Assembly (NCBI GenBank): GCA_907165065.1
Contig: OU015539.1
Coordinates: 13,236,816-13,300,815, forward strand
DNA length: 64,000 bases
Source of the DNA: Caprimulgus europaeus
Taxonomy: Eukaryota; Chordata; Aves; Caprimulgiformes; Caprimulgidae
Direction: 5' to 3'
Shown: positions 24,301 to 39,300 of the stretch, in pieces
Layout: every line of letters starts with the position of its first letter
Numbering within the stretch: position 1 is the first letter of the stretch
Translations under genes and position numbers: made by a program
The notes under the pieces: model-generated
Told to the model about the DNA's origin: nothing
Databases searched by the model: none
What the model saw: only the letters and a program-made list of their open reading frames with translations

Positions 24301-27300
24301 TGAAAGTGCAGCGCTTCTGCTTTTCATAGTAGGAAGTTTCAGCTTTTCATTTTCTCTTAATGGATACATTTCATTTGCCATAAATACCATACAAAACAAA
24401 TTAAAGTAATTCTCACTGAGACATATGTAAGCAAGCCAATTTTCCCAGCTCATTTAATAAAGCAATTTATTCAGACAAAACACAGACAAAAATGTTATAA
24501 TTCAAGCAATTAAACTGCTTAAGAACTGATTACAATGCATGTTAAGATCTTTCAGTTAAAGCGTGCGCTCAAACCTTGGCTGCAAAATCACAAGACTTAT
24601 TCATAAAGTTAGTAATATTGATGAAATTATCACAGTACATAAAATATTGACAAGTATCTCTGTACATGTAATACTCCATGAAATTTTACTACAAACTGGA
24701 GGTATCTGGAAATTCTTCTATAAATATATTCAATATTCAAGTTTTTCAATATGGTATGTCTTTGTAACTCTACACTAGCTGAATTTAATGAATTCTCATT
24801 CAAATTTGTCTAAGCCACAGTATAGTTATTACTAAGCCATATCTGTCCTGAAACACTTGACTATATTTCCTCAAAGTTACTTTATAGATGTACTTCAGAT
24901 TAGCAGGCAGAGATTCATCTCCTTACTTTCCAAAAAAAGTTAAGGCAGTCTATTTGGCTTGAAAACTCTTGGAATGATATCAAGACAAAATTAGTAATTT
25001 AAACTGCTTTTTATAAAACTGAACTTGCTTTTGCAATCAAAAGCTAATGGCATGAAACACTGCTGAGATAGCAGGTCTTTTAAAAGGAAAAAAATTATCT
25101 CAACTTTTTACTATGGCTATATCTTCTTTTAAAGGTTAAACATATTTCACAAATCTTCCCTAAACAACCAGTCTTTTTATTTATTTCTATCACACCCATG
25201 GTGGAAAGGCTGCGACTGCAGCACAACAGCCAGCTAGAAAAAGCAGGAGGAGAAGGAAGAGGGGGGAAAGGGTGACAAAGACAAGTCCAAGACTCTCTCC
25301 TGCTCAAAAGAGTCTCTGCCTCCCAGCAGCACTGGCTGATAAGGGAGCACAAGGTGGTTCTCCCTCCCCACCATTTGCTGCCTCAGGAAAACAGGACTTA
25401 GATACATGAAACAGCAGCTGTGATCAGTTGGGCATTTAGGAATCAAAGGATTTTCTTCATGTTTGTCTGGTCGAGTTCTTTGGGTTTGGGTTTTCTTTGT
25501 TGCTATTGGGGGTCCTTTTTTTCACCCATTTTTGCAATGTTACAAATGGTCAAGACAAATATGATTTAGAAGGACTTAATTCATTGCAATTTATGGCTAG
25601 CATCCAGTGTAAGAACAGATCAAAAACTGGCAGTTCCAGATGCAAAGGAAATCAGTTATTTTAACGCTAGACCTCACGACTACAGGGTTCCTTCACAGAC
25701 CACGCTGAGCCCGTAGAAGACGACGCTAGAATTCTGAAGTGAAGCGACTCCTGCAGAAAAGCAGACTGTGCATGCCTCACTGCAGGCAACAGGGTAGGAC
25801 CCTATCATTCATCGTCACATACTTGCTGAATAAAACCTCCAGATCCTTGGGTAACTAACTATGGAGACTGTGTACCACATCAATAAATGGATTAAACAGC
25901 TGTCTGTCTTAATTGACCTGGACGTCCTGATCAACATAACCCATGTGCCTTTCAGGTTCTCTTTCAGCAGTGCCTGATGAGCAGAGCTGAAAGCATTCCC
26001 TAACAGGCTGGAGGTGAAAACCACATAAAAATGTGAAGCGTGTGCACCAGTCTCCCTTGAGAGACTGAAGCCATCACGGCCATCAACATTCACAGCTTCA
26101 GAAGGGATAATGGAGATGGTGTGGCATTATCAAACACAACATTCTGAAGCTCATAATACATATAACTGGTTAAAGGAAAAATCAAATACATTTCAGTTAC
26201 TTATTAGTAGTGTGTTTTATACGCAAGAAAGCCACTTTGTGCCAATGTCCTGTGGCTGTCACTGCTAGCAGACACGGACGCTTGCAGGTTTGGTTTGTTT
26301 TTTGTTTTTTTTTAAAAGCAATAGCTATTAGGATGACTACAGCATGCTAAAAAGCGTAAAACACAGCACATGTGCACACACAGACCATACACACAACAGG
26401 AAAAAATAATAATGGTACCTATTCATGCATTCAGATGCCTTAATGTGGATAGATTGGGAAGAAAAGCAGTCTCTCTCCCATAATGGACAGAAGGAGAAAT
26501 GGACAGTAAACCCCAAGGGGATATCAACAGCACAAGACAAGGACAAAAAGTTAAACAAGTTAAAATAATTAAAAGATTCATGTTTCCAAAGAAAATACTT
26601 AATAAAAGACTATACTAAAAGTAACCAATGCCTAGAGCTGTTATGTTCACCTCCAATATTTCAAAATTCCTAGGAAAGAAACAGCCACAGTTGACAGAGG
26701 GATGGGAATAGTTTTCTAATAACTGTAATCTTTCAAAGCTAGTCCTCTCAATAAGCTGTAAAATACAAGAAATTCTCCCTTCTAAAGTTTAATATTTATG
26801 AAACATTTAAGAGCAAAAATTGAAAAAATACTCTGAGCCCTCACTACAAACACAACAGCACACTACAATCTAACTCATCTTTCACCCTGTCCTGGTTTCA
26901 GCTGGGATAGAGCTAATTTTCCTCTTGGTAGCTAAGAAGAACAGTGCTGTGTTTTGGATTTATGAGAAGAAAGTTGATGATATACTGATGGTTTTAGTTG
27001 TTGCTAAGAGATCAAGGACTTTTCAACTTCCCATGCTTTGCAAGTGTGCAGGTAGAAGGGAGTATGGAGTATTTGAATATGTCAATGGGATATTCCATAT
27101 CATGTAACATCATGTTCAGTACATTGGCCAGGAAGCACTCACTCTCTCTTCTGGGATTGTGGTTTCAGGATTTTCTCTCCTCTGGGATCACTAGCTGGGA
27201 ATGGGCTGAGCATTGTTTGGCAGGTGGTGAACAACTCATCTGTATATTCTATTGTTATTATTATTATTTTTATTTTATTTTATTTCACTTATTAAATTGG

Positions 27301-30300
27301 TTTTATCTCAAGCTATGAGCCTACTTACCTTTACCCCTCCAACTCTTTCCCTTGTTTCCTGGGTCAGGAGAGAGTGTACCAGTGGCTGTGTAGCGTTTGG
27401 CGCTGGCCAGGACTTTTTCAGGACTTCTAGAAGCTAGAACCTTCCCTTTTCCACATTAAAATCTATACATTGGTTTTGTGCTCCTCACATTTATATCAAC
27501 AAAAACCTACCGTATTAAAAATATAGCAATCTTCAGGATGTGAGCTACTGAACTAAATATGCAGCAAGGATCCTGAGTTCTAAAAGGCCGTCACGCAGCT
27601 TAATGACAGTAGCTTACAGCTAGTCACAGCTCTTTGCTTGGGACAAACAAATAATGTGAAAAATTCATCAAGATAAATACTTAAAAGCAGAGCTTCTAAA
27701 CAAAACAATTTAACAAAGATACTGGTACACTTCAAAGTAGGTTTTTGATTGCTCTTGAACGGCCTGTACACATTTCTGCAGGCCTGTAACTGGTAAACAC
27801 TCAAAGAGAAACAAAAGCTTAAAGCTGTGCCTCAGGAGATGATGAAAGGAAAAGAATTTTGAGAACTCCTACAGTGTACATTTTAACAGTTAGCAGGGTT
27901 TAACATATATCCTAGTGAACATGTATTTTAGAAACCTTCCAACTGAATCACATGCAGAAAGCATCCATGTATTTCCTAACTAAATTTCCTTGCTTCAGTT
28001 TTACAAACCAAAACGTTGAATTTTTTTGCAGTTTGACTGCTTCCCTAGCTTCCAAATCTCATTGTAAATTAAATAGTCATTTAAAATGAGAGCCAATACC
28101 TCTGCTGTAACAGAAGATTTACAAGAATCTGAATAAACAACAGGCCAAATGCAAAAAGTGACATGGCATATTCTCCCACCCATTCGCAAAAAAGTCCTAT
28201 CTTTATTTTGGGCTTCATCTGCTTGTGTTTTCTATTTCTGGCTGCACTACATCGTGAGACAGAATGTCCGTCTACGTGCTGGATATCGAGTGTACTGAAG
28301 AGATTAGATACAAGTAATGGCTGGTGAGTGATGGAATGCCAGTTCGGCCATGCTCCTGCCACCGTGCACCCACAGCCGACTGTGACCGCTGAACGTCAGT
28401 GTTGGATGGGGTCCATGCGACAGGAATCTGACAAAATCCCCCCACTGCCTTACGAGTTGGTTCTAAATGAAAGGAAACTGCAGCATCAAGCCTGCAGTTA
28501 ATCATCAAACACCTAAAGCAGAGTTAAGATTGGCCCAACAAACTAACACATGAAACGTATGGTGTGGATTTTTTATACAGATTTCTAGCATAAAGTTCCT
28601 TTTGTTATCAACTCCTTATTGCCTTATCAACTTCTTAGTAATGACTATGTTGAAAGTCTTGGGTTACTGGCTCATGCTGATTTTCAAGAAAAGACTCAGA
28701 TTAGAGACTTGGCTGAGCTCATATAGGTATGATATCCTAAAAGGAAAGGGGGAAGTTTGCAGGTGCTTCTGAAAATGTTTAGCCATGACTATAACCACAG
28801 ATCCTACTCCACAGGTAGGTGGTGACTTGAGAGCTTGCCTACAGAACACACTGCCTGGAAACTACATATACACACACAAACACCCCAGGTTTTTTTCCTC
28901 TTATCACTGGAAATTAACTGGTATTAAACTGGTTAACAATCCTAATATGCATTTGATTAACACTTACAAACATCCTTTCAATAGAATAAAAAGCAGATTT
29001 TTTTTTCAACTCTAAAGCAACTAGATACTATCACTACTTTCTTTATCTCCTTCCCCAGCCTGCACTAATAATTATTTGAGAGAAGTAGATGCCTAGAAGT
29101 ACACAGGGTCCTCCTCTTTCAGCATGTGCTTCTTCCTAGGAAAAGGCTCCAGAAGAGGAAGGCTTGATGAAATTACACTCATTAAATATTGGAGTGGAAA
29201 GTTTTTCTTAAACAAAGTTTCCTTTGTAGCTTATCCTGCTATCTCATGTTCAATGCATTTGAAAAAGTACAATAAACATTTCCACAAAGTTCACTGGGTC
29301 TTTTTTTAAACACATTTACCAAGTTAATATTTGTTTAATAAATTTCAAACCATTATCCACTTGAAAACAGAACCCAAAGCATCAAAAAGCAGTCTACAAT
29401 TTTAAAATACCCCAAGAACCAAAATGTAAGAGAAAGTCTAAGATGAAGACATTCTTTGTAATTTCAGCACAGACAAGATTTAAACAAAAAGTTTCCTCCT
29501 AGATCTCCTGAAGTATACCTGATCAAAACCTGATTTCTAATTTTACTTTTCTTTTTAAGTACATGGCTCATTTGCTTGATAGAAAAACAGGTTCTGCTCC
29601 AAGTACTGGTAGAATTTAAATCTGCAACATACACTGAAGTTTCTAAACTTTGCCTTAGAGCTGCAGCTCAGATAATCCACTGGAGTCAGGTTTCTCCACT
29701 AACAAGAAAGAATGTGTGTTTTATTTCATTTCTGTAGGTTTTTATAACAAATAATAGAACTGTAAATTATACAATTTTTTTTTTTGAAAGAAAAAACACA
29801 AAACCAACCTCAAACCATATCAAGAGTATTTTTTTTCTTAAAAAACTCCATGTCACTTAGAATGACCATTCCTCCCCTCAAAAAATTGAGAAAAAAAATG
29901 GTTACTCCTTTTCCCCTTGAAATGAGGAAATCATACATCAAAAGCTACAGTGTTGTCTTTTTCTAACTGTGAGAACTGTGCTGATTGCTTTATTTAAAAA
30001 AAGAACACAACAAAACCAAAAGGCTATCAGTCCACTGTGAGATCAAGTACTCTATAATGAAAAAAATGACAATTTTTCTTTCAATTTGTAAACAGTACTG
30101 GAATAACTTATCAATACTAGTTTCTAACTTTAGAAACAGGATCTTTACTCAGACACACTATTAAGCTCTAAAGACACTTATATAGTAACAGACATATGAA
30201 GGTCAATTCACAAGCAACAAAAAAGTGAAAACATTTGAACAGGCAGTCAATAAACCTGTCTACTTCAAAAAAATAAATACAATAGGAAAGCAGATTATGC

Positions 30301-33300
30301 TTCTGTTTACAACAGCATATTTTTAAATGCAAATAAACATTTCAGAATGTGTTTAGCTAATAAGCTTTATAACTATACCTTAAAAGAAAATTTGCGATTG
30401 ATGCGATCTTCAGGTCCAACAGGAGATATCACGTAACTAGGCAATGGTATGCTGCCCAGAACAGATTCTTCTCTGCTGTCTGTTGAATAAAAACAAACAG
30501 AATCTAATTCACTGCATTTTTCAGTGGGGTAACGATGCATTCTTCTTTATGGACACACAGACAACAGGCTGTAAGTAGAAAGAGCGGCAGTTCAGACTAG
30601 CTATGAGGAAAATAATTTTCCCCATGAGGAGAGAGCAGCAGTGGAACAGGCTAACCAGGGACATTGTGCCATCTCCATCCTTGGAGGTTTTCAACACCTG
30701 ACTGGATTAAGCCCTGAGCAACCTGCGCTCACTTCCTTCCTGACACTGCGCCTTCATCAGACGGTTGGACTAGGCACTTCCCGAAGTCCCTTCTGACCTG
30801 AATTTTTTTATGACTCAATACAATAACACATGGAGGAAATGTTTTATTTTTTAAAAAAACAAAACTTTATTTTTTTAAATATCAGTTTGGGTTTTGGTTA
30901 AGTTTTTTAGGAGGGTTTTGATTTTTTATGTTCAGACAGAAAACCACGCTTTGAGAATAAAGCTTATTGTGACAAATGAACTCTGACAGGCTGCATAACA
31001 TGATGTACCTCCCATTTAGTAATCTGCATCTAGCCTAATTGTTATAATTAGGAAAATTCTATTACTGCTGGCTCTAAAGCAATCAACAGCAGAAATGCAG
31101 TACCTCGAAATATGAATTTGAGTTTCATATTCTGTAATACTTTCAAAAAACTGTAACGCACTACACAATATTCAAAACATCAAAATAACCTTATGTAACA
31201 CCATTATTCCTAGTTCAGGCTAGGATCACATCTAACCTTTTCTGGTAGAAATACTGGATCCAGAAATTCTCACTCTTACATTGTCCCTTGGATTAAAGCT
31301 GAATCAATGCCCTGATTGGGCCACAGTGCATTCTCAAAAAATCAGCTGTGGAAGTGCAAGCAAGTAGGTAACACAACACAGACCAGAGATGGGATAAATC
31401 TTAAACTGGTATTGCAGCCAGTTAGCATAAATTAAAGATAAGTTATGTGACAAAAGAGTATACTGCAACCCCTTGTTCCCCAGCTCTAGCCTGAAATTTG
31501 CTGTGCATTAAGGACATTGGAATAAGTAATTGTTTCACTACGCAACCTCTCAGAATACCTAACTATATCTGAAGAGTTCAACCAGTTTATACTTGCAATG
31601 TGATTTGAACTAGTGTTACAGACAAACTCAAAAGAGCTGGTATCTACTCACCTTTGTAGTAAAACAAACAATAATCAGCAAGCACAAACCATCGTCTTTT
31701 CCATAATCGCATTCCAGAGCTATCCTGAAATACAAGAAATGTGATAAACTTTTCATTCAAGGAAAGTTAACAGCTTGTCATACAATGCTGCACCAGCGAG
31801 CAGTTCACCAGAAGTTTCTCTAAACGTGGTATTAATTGCAAAAACAAGTGGTTTATATTTTAGCAAAATATTACGTACTAAGATAGATAAGAGGCAAAAC
31901 ATGCATCTATAAAATTAGCAGTTTTAATATTCTACCCTGATTATTTTCATTAAGTAATTAAATTTGCATCCTAAACAGCATTCAGATTAACTTATACACA
32001 ACCAATACATATTTTATCTAGGCAGATTTATTATGCAAAAAAGAACAAGTATGCATCTGGATGGCACAAACCCCAACAAGCACTGCCTGTAGAGCAAGAT
32101 GACAACCACTGCACAGTTGTGAAGTACGACCTCACATTTCAGACAATGATCCCCTATAATTCTACAATCCGTCTCCCATATGTTACCCATGCCTAAAATG
32201 TAATTTAATCACATATTTCTTAGGAAATAAAACCAGCTGCATAATGTGCAAATTTTAATGAAGTATAATATGACTGTAGATATCTCTATGTATTTTTCTC
32301 TATATTAATATATATCACCTTGTCAAAATGAGTAATATTTACATAGAAATTAATTTTAGAAGCTTGTAAAATTGCCAGACTATAACCTAAGCAAGTACAA
32401 TTTAATTCACGTGAGGTAGGGTTTGAAGAGACCAGCAGCATAGAAGGTATCTTTCAGGCTTTAAGTGCTTGCAAGTAGAGGAAAGGGGACAGAAGGAAGT
32501 AGCTAGAGGAATGCTGTACATCCTGTTTCCCTTCTTTCTGCAGTCACATTAAGTATGCAAGGACTTTCTTCCCTTTTATTTTTCATGCTACAATGCTGTC
32601 AACACATACTGTGTCCGAGTTTTCATTCTGTCCTGAAAACTAATGGAACTTGGGCAGTGGATGACAACAGAGCTGACAGCAGAATACGGCTCTCTGTGCA
32701 GGAGAAAGCGGATGGCTGTCAGCAATTTCACTCTCCTGTACATGTAGAATCATAACTGTAAGCCTTAGATTTTAGTCTTATCCTACTTATCTCTAAACCT
32801 AGCTCCTTGATCTCTGTGATAATCTGATGGACGCTGATTGCCAAATTATAAGCAGGGAAGTATTCTCATACAATAAACAGCTTTGTTTACTTTTTGCCCT
32901 CAAGGATGTGCTTCTGTCAGCTTAAGAGTTCAAAATGCAGCAGCTGTAACATTCTGTTTGTTGGATGAAATCCTATAACCCAGCCCTTGCTTGGTCACTA
33001 GTCTTGGTGACAACAATGTGTGGTGAATGGGTCCCTGTCTCCCTCCTGCTTCTGGAGAACAAAGGGGATACAGATTGGAATTAAGCCTTTGATCAGGGTC
33101 TAAGAGCATAAGCAAGCAGATGGAATAAGGCCTTCACAGCCAACCTCAGGTTTATAGTGTGTTCTGAGGGAGACCGAGATCAACATGGCAGCAAGATAAA
33201 ACAGGTAAAGTAATCAGATTTTGACAACAAAGTTATAGCCTAACATTTAACCATGCATTTATTGTTTCCACTTCTGAAACAAACCAGTACATAAACTTGG

Positions 33301-36300
33301 TTTTCATGATTGCAGAGCACCAGCCCCTCATTACAGAAGCTTGTGGGAGCACCCAACACAGCCCTGCATCAGCAACGTTCAAGCTTCTGTTTTTCCAGTT
33401 ACTCGGAAGGCACTTACTTTTACTTGATGATTGTATTGAAGTATATGAACAGAAACAGGGGGTTACATGCATACCTGTTTGTGTAGCCAGCCTCGTACTA
33501 TAACAGGGACATTGGGATTCCTCCTGATAGCTTGCTCCCTCTTTCCAAAACTATGAACTTTGTTTCCAGCCTTCACAATCTGTAAAGAATTATAATATAG
33601 CAGTGGTTTTTAAATTGTACTGAGACTCATTTCATATTACACATAATCTCACTGCAATAATTCATACTTCATTACACAGTAACAAAGCATTATAGCATTT
33701 TCAAGGGCAAATAAATAGACAATTATATTTGCAACATAGTAAAGTCAATCTCCCCCTTTCATCAACATATCAGTGCCAGGACAGTCTGCCAACTCCCAGC
33801 TGAACAGCAGCAGCACCAGTGACTGAAGTGTGAACGGCAGAACTGCTGAAGTTTCAGTGTGCTTGCGAAGTATTCTGGAGTGCACTACGAGGGCTGCATA
33901 CACGTCTCTCTCTGCAACATGGTACAAGCCTCTTCCACGCACAGGAGTTCCTGCACAGGAATCCTACTCTTGCTGTTTGTTGTTTGGGGTTTTTTTTTTG
34001 GTTGGTTTTGGGTTTTTTCCTATTTAAATTCAAACAATGTTGATAACTTATTAAAATGTTTGGACTTTGACTCTGCAAACAAAAGGAGAAGACAGAGTGG
34101 CGCTGCTGAAGAGACCCAGACAGCAGTAGGTGGAAATCACAAGGTCTAGGTAATGGCTTGTGTTTTACCACAACCTCAGTTTTGACTCTTAGGGGCAAAG
34201 CCATTTCCAAAACAAACAAGGAAAGCCTGTAAGTCTTTGAAACAGACAGCAAGAATCTCTGGATGCATCTCTGCCTGTACTTTTCCAGTCTCAGCACAGT
34301 TTGCTACTGCAATTGCTTTAGGAACCTGAGGTGCACAAACTGCCCTTACAGTTGCTCCCAACTTCCCCAAAGAAAGAGCCATCCAGATTCACTCTCTGTC
34401 TCCTTCCTACAAAGTCTCCTTTGAGCCTCTCCTCTCAGCTGGCCAGGGTACCAATGCTCTGTCAGCTGCAGACAAACAGCAGCTCTGGAAATGAGCACAT
34501 CTGTCATATGAAAGGGATGATATCATAAAAATATCTTGGGACCCTGCTTCTGCCAGTCAGGCTACATCTGGGCTAGAAGAGCATACTATAATAATAAAAT
34601 ATTCTAGCAAAAGATAAAAACATTCAATGGATTCTGTTAACTTCCAGGCCAGACCTTACCAACCTGCACAAAATTTCACACATTTCAGTAGACATAAATA
34701 CACATCTTAATGAAGGATTAAGATAATAGCAATAATCAGTAAGGAAAAAAAATTCAATTTTTTCTCTGGTGCCATAGCATATAAAACAGCAATGCAGATT
34801 TAACACTGGTAGGGAGGCATCAAAGGGCAGATTTAACGAGGTAGTTTCCCCAAGGTCTGTTTACCAGGAAGCAGCACACAGTTTTCAGCTCTGCTAAGAA
34901 GTCAGGTGAGCGGCATGTCATGGTCATTTCTGTGGCACACCCTGGCACCCCGGAGACAGGAAGAAAGCCAAGTATAGGCTTTTCCCCAGGAGTGACACCT
35001 CACCTGGCACCTCAGTGAGAGGCTGCACAAGATCTGCCCACGGCCCAGGGCAGCACAGGAGATGGCCTGAGCAGCCCAGCTGTCTAGGGCCAGCACAAAG
35101 CTGTAAACAGCAACAGGTCTCTGAGCAGATGCAGCTGGCAATAAGCAGTTCCCAACTGAAGCCAGGTGAGGATGGCATCACCGAGGTCTCCCAGCCCATT
35201 TCTCTGCCATACCTCTGCTAAGGTGCTCGGCTAACGGGCTGCAGAGCACCAGCTTTCTGCAAACACAGCCTGTCACAGTTAAGACCACAAAATCTTTCTC
35301 TGTGCTCACTCACAGACCTACAAGTAAGCAAGTCTGAGACTGGCCTCTAGCTCAGGAGTAAAGTTGCTAATTTTTTTTTTTTCCCCCTAAAACTGGACAG
35401 TCAAAAAAATGTAAAGAGCCTTTCATTTGAAACAGATTTTCTTTAGCAAAAAGAAAGACTGTATCTTGGTAAAATTATGCCTATACACACACACACACAC
35501 ACACACAAGAGAACACAGAACTTAACTTTCAATCTACAGAGAACTTTAAAAAAAAAAAAAGTCATTATGCCCAAGTACTTTCCTAAGTTGAAGTGTTAGA
35601 AAAATCACAAAAATTTTATAAAGAAATCCAAGTAACCTACTAAATTTACTGTTTTCAGTGCTAACTTCATCTAGCACTTTAAAGATAAATGTACTTGAGA
35701 TTTCACGTGACAACCTTTGTGCTGGTCCAAACACTTTGGTTTTTTAAAAAAACACAGTAATTTTTAAATTGGGAGGGTTTTTTTAGCTTTTCATGAAATT
35801 GTTTTCATCTTCTCCTATATTCATCCAAGCAATTAAAACATTAGAAAAAGATTTTAGGTGATTCCAAAATCTGAACAAAAATATCTTTGCAAACAATTTG
35901 GCAAAGTCCTTTCTTCAACTCAATTACTTCACAAGCTTCACACTTTTGCATTTAAAAAAAGAAAACTAAAAAATTTTAAAACTTCAGGCACAGTTAAGAA
36001 ATCCATCTTATCGCTGCTAATCCTTCCAGTATTTTTTGCTTGTTTTTATCCAGCTCCTTCCCACTCTCAACGTATTGTAATTTACTGTAAGGTCAAAGAA
36101 GCATTAAGATAGTCGGCAACACTTCAAGTACAGCGCTTTATTATATTTTGTGCAATAGGAAACACAAGTCCTTTGTCACTGGGAAATAATGGATTTTTCT
36201 ATTATTAGACATTCTGTGTATAAATTTGGTGTCTGCGCTGTTTGTGCACTACAGTGATGGCAGAGAAGGATTTAAGCTGTTACTAAGAGGAAGAACAGCA

Positions 36301-39300
36301 GTAAGGTTTAATTGAAAAGTAATGGAAAAATACAGTTCCTAGTATTTTGCAGCATATTTTGCTGTATACACTGGACTATCAAAAGACTTGCTGGAATACT
36401 AATATTATATATACTTACTTTCATTCTTACAAAGCCTCTCAAACTTTACATGTCAGAATAATCACTATTTTTCAAATTATCATTCAACACTGTTGTGTTG
36501 GAACAGAGTGCTCCTATGCTGTAAAAATGTTTTTGCTTGTATAGAAGATACTACCTGTTCTTTATTAGACGTCTGAGGATAAATGCATAGCCCTATTAAA
36601 ATCAGCATTTAAAAAAGTACTGGATTTAAAGGGAGTGAAGTTCCAATCATCAAGCTGAAACAAGAGCCTTTTTCCTTTACCTTAGGGACAGGTTTTGTAT
36701 CAACAGCAGATGTAGTCACTGCAGTGGATGTTTCACTGACCATGCTTGAAGGTCTTTGGTTTATTTGCTGCCTGGACATAGATGAATTCTGCCTAGAAAA
36801 CAAACAGAAACAGATACTCTAAAGCACATTGTTTCAGTCAGGTTGGTGTTTTTGTATTTAAGATTCACAGTGAGCAAATGAATGACAGGCTAGTCAAACA
36901 TTTCCCGTGCATCTGCAACTGCCTTTGCACCTCCCCTATTACTTTGATTTCAGGTGCTTCTCAAGGAGATGCTGCCAGTGACACCTGATGATTGATAGTT
37001 GCCAATGTATCGGGAGGAAGAAACTTGCCAAATTCCCTGCAAATCCAACAGAGAATCAAGACATAACAAAGAGCAGTCAGAGAAGAAAGGCTAATGCAGA
37101 GAAACTAAATTGTGTCCAATTTAGAGGCCTGGCTGCAAACGTGTGGAAGAGCCAGCACTGGGAGGGAAGGATCCAAGTCAGCACTTTGCAATAACAGGCT
37201 TCTTACTTAAAGTGAGACTACCTACTGTTGTATCTTTCACTTAATTCATGTTAGATCTTTGAGTCTGCCCAAAATACAATTTCTACTACAATGAATTACT
37301 AAAATACCTTTGGAGTGAAATGGTGTAATTAATGACAGATACTGTTAGAAATAAATAACTTCTGAATCATACTAAGATTCAAGAAATCTCAATAACTAGC
37401 CCAGATGCACATACCCATTTAAAGCATAGGTGAGATCAATCCTACCACAAAAATCTGTTCAACAAGTAAGAATTCAGTACAGCTGCCCAGGGGAAGAAAT
37501 GAGAGGATAAACAGAAGTGCAAAATCTCATAGAATCCCATACACAGGTTGTGAGGAGAAGCCTCAGCAGCCAAGCTCAACACCAACCCGTGAATTAAACC
37601 CACAGGTGGTATTCTCAAAAATCATTAACGACATAGTTTAGCAAATTGTATTTTATCAACAAGTAGCAATAGAGTGACTTCAGAAAAAATAACACAAAAC
37701 AAACAACTAACAACCTCTGATTTTCCTTTTCCCATCTGGGTAAGTCACCAAAGCTGTTTAAAAAAAAAAAAAAAAAAGACAAATCACACCAAACATTACT
37801 GTTGCTACCACTGAAATTCAATTTAATTCTGAATGCAACAGAGAACAGAGAGTAATGCTGAGCAGTCATACTCGTAAGAACGGAGAAGAAGTGTCTGTGA
37901 TTGAAGCAGCTCAACACAGGGTTTAACTGAGGATAAGGTGTTTGCCACCACTGCTCTTCCTCAGTTACAACGTGAACAATTACCTGTCTGAAAGCTTTCA
38001 TAGTTGATTTGGTGTCAGGGAAAGTACATTTCTCCATTTGTAACCACACAGTTTCAATTATGCTTTCAAGGAAGTAACACAACTTTGATCCCATTTGCTT
38101 TATGCCTTGCTTATCTGGCATAAATCCCTTCTTTCTAGCTTTTATATTTAAGTTTAGGTCAAAGATATGAGAATGAACTACAGCAAGTCCCTAAAATCCC
38201 TGGCCAACCTTTAATGCACAAGAGCTTCATCACCTCAGTTTGAGTCAATTTGCCTTAACTCTTATGGATCGGGTATCCTACTTCAGCATTTAATCAGCTT
38301 GAGGAATATCCAGTTTCAGCAAAGATCAGATGAAGACACTTCCCGTACATAACGCTGCCTGACTGAGCTATTTGTGTTCATCGGTTGGTTTTATCACCTG
38401 CTTGTGACTCTGTTCTTGCTCGTTCCCTTCCCACTCTACAGACTTTCAAAACGGGTAGAAAGTGCAGACTGCATTTTACTTGCAAAACCACCTTCCTTGC
38501 CTGTTCCTAATATTTACTTATCAAAAAAGTTCTATCTCCCTGCTTGAGGCAGCTAAACAGAGTAGGTATTTCAAGGAGGGAGGAACACTAAGAGGGATGT
38601 GACAGTTTTCTGCACTGCCTCCTTAAAATGAATCAAAGTATTAGATTTTATATCACTACAAGGGCCACTAGAAATGAGCCGCAAAAGTATGGAAACAAAA
38701 CACACCCAAGGAAAACATTTGGCCTTAGAAGACATAGATTTTCTCCTCTTCCCTTGAGATTTAAATTATTTACAATGTCCACACCACAAACTATTGAATT
38801 TTATACTGTAGGACAGCTGCACAATACATGTTCTTTTCCAGATACTCACTGGGAGGAGGTAGAGGGAAGAGGAGAGAGCATGTAACATATATATTTATAA
38901 AATCTGTAGGCTTTCCAGACTACAGATAATCTGATTAGATTATATTTATTCATTTTACAAAGTAGCTATTTCACATATTTGTCTTTCTCAGGAAAGAGAA
39001 AATGAAAAATAAAAATTAAGTTTCCACAAATTTGAATTAATTTTTCCAACAGATTAATACAGAAAGAGAAATCATTCCATAGGAATGGCTTTTATCTACC
39101 AATCAGAGTAGGCAAACTCAGACCGAACAGATTTTCACTATTCCGCAAGATACTGTTTCATAGCAGGTTAAACATACTGCAGTTTAAAAAATCAAAAACA
39201 CAGAGATATTTGGTAGAACCACAGAGGAAGACAAGCTTTACATGTTTGACAAGACCATCAGTATCAGAAAATCAAAATGCCGTATAGAACAATAAATGCA

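Noticed and set aside
33854..34297. 147-codon minus-strand open frame.
   Set aside because: Crosses an A-rich low-complexity tract, no motif, entirely inside an intron.
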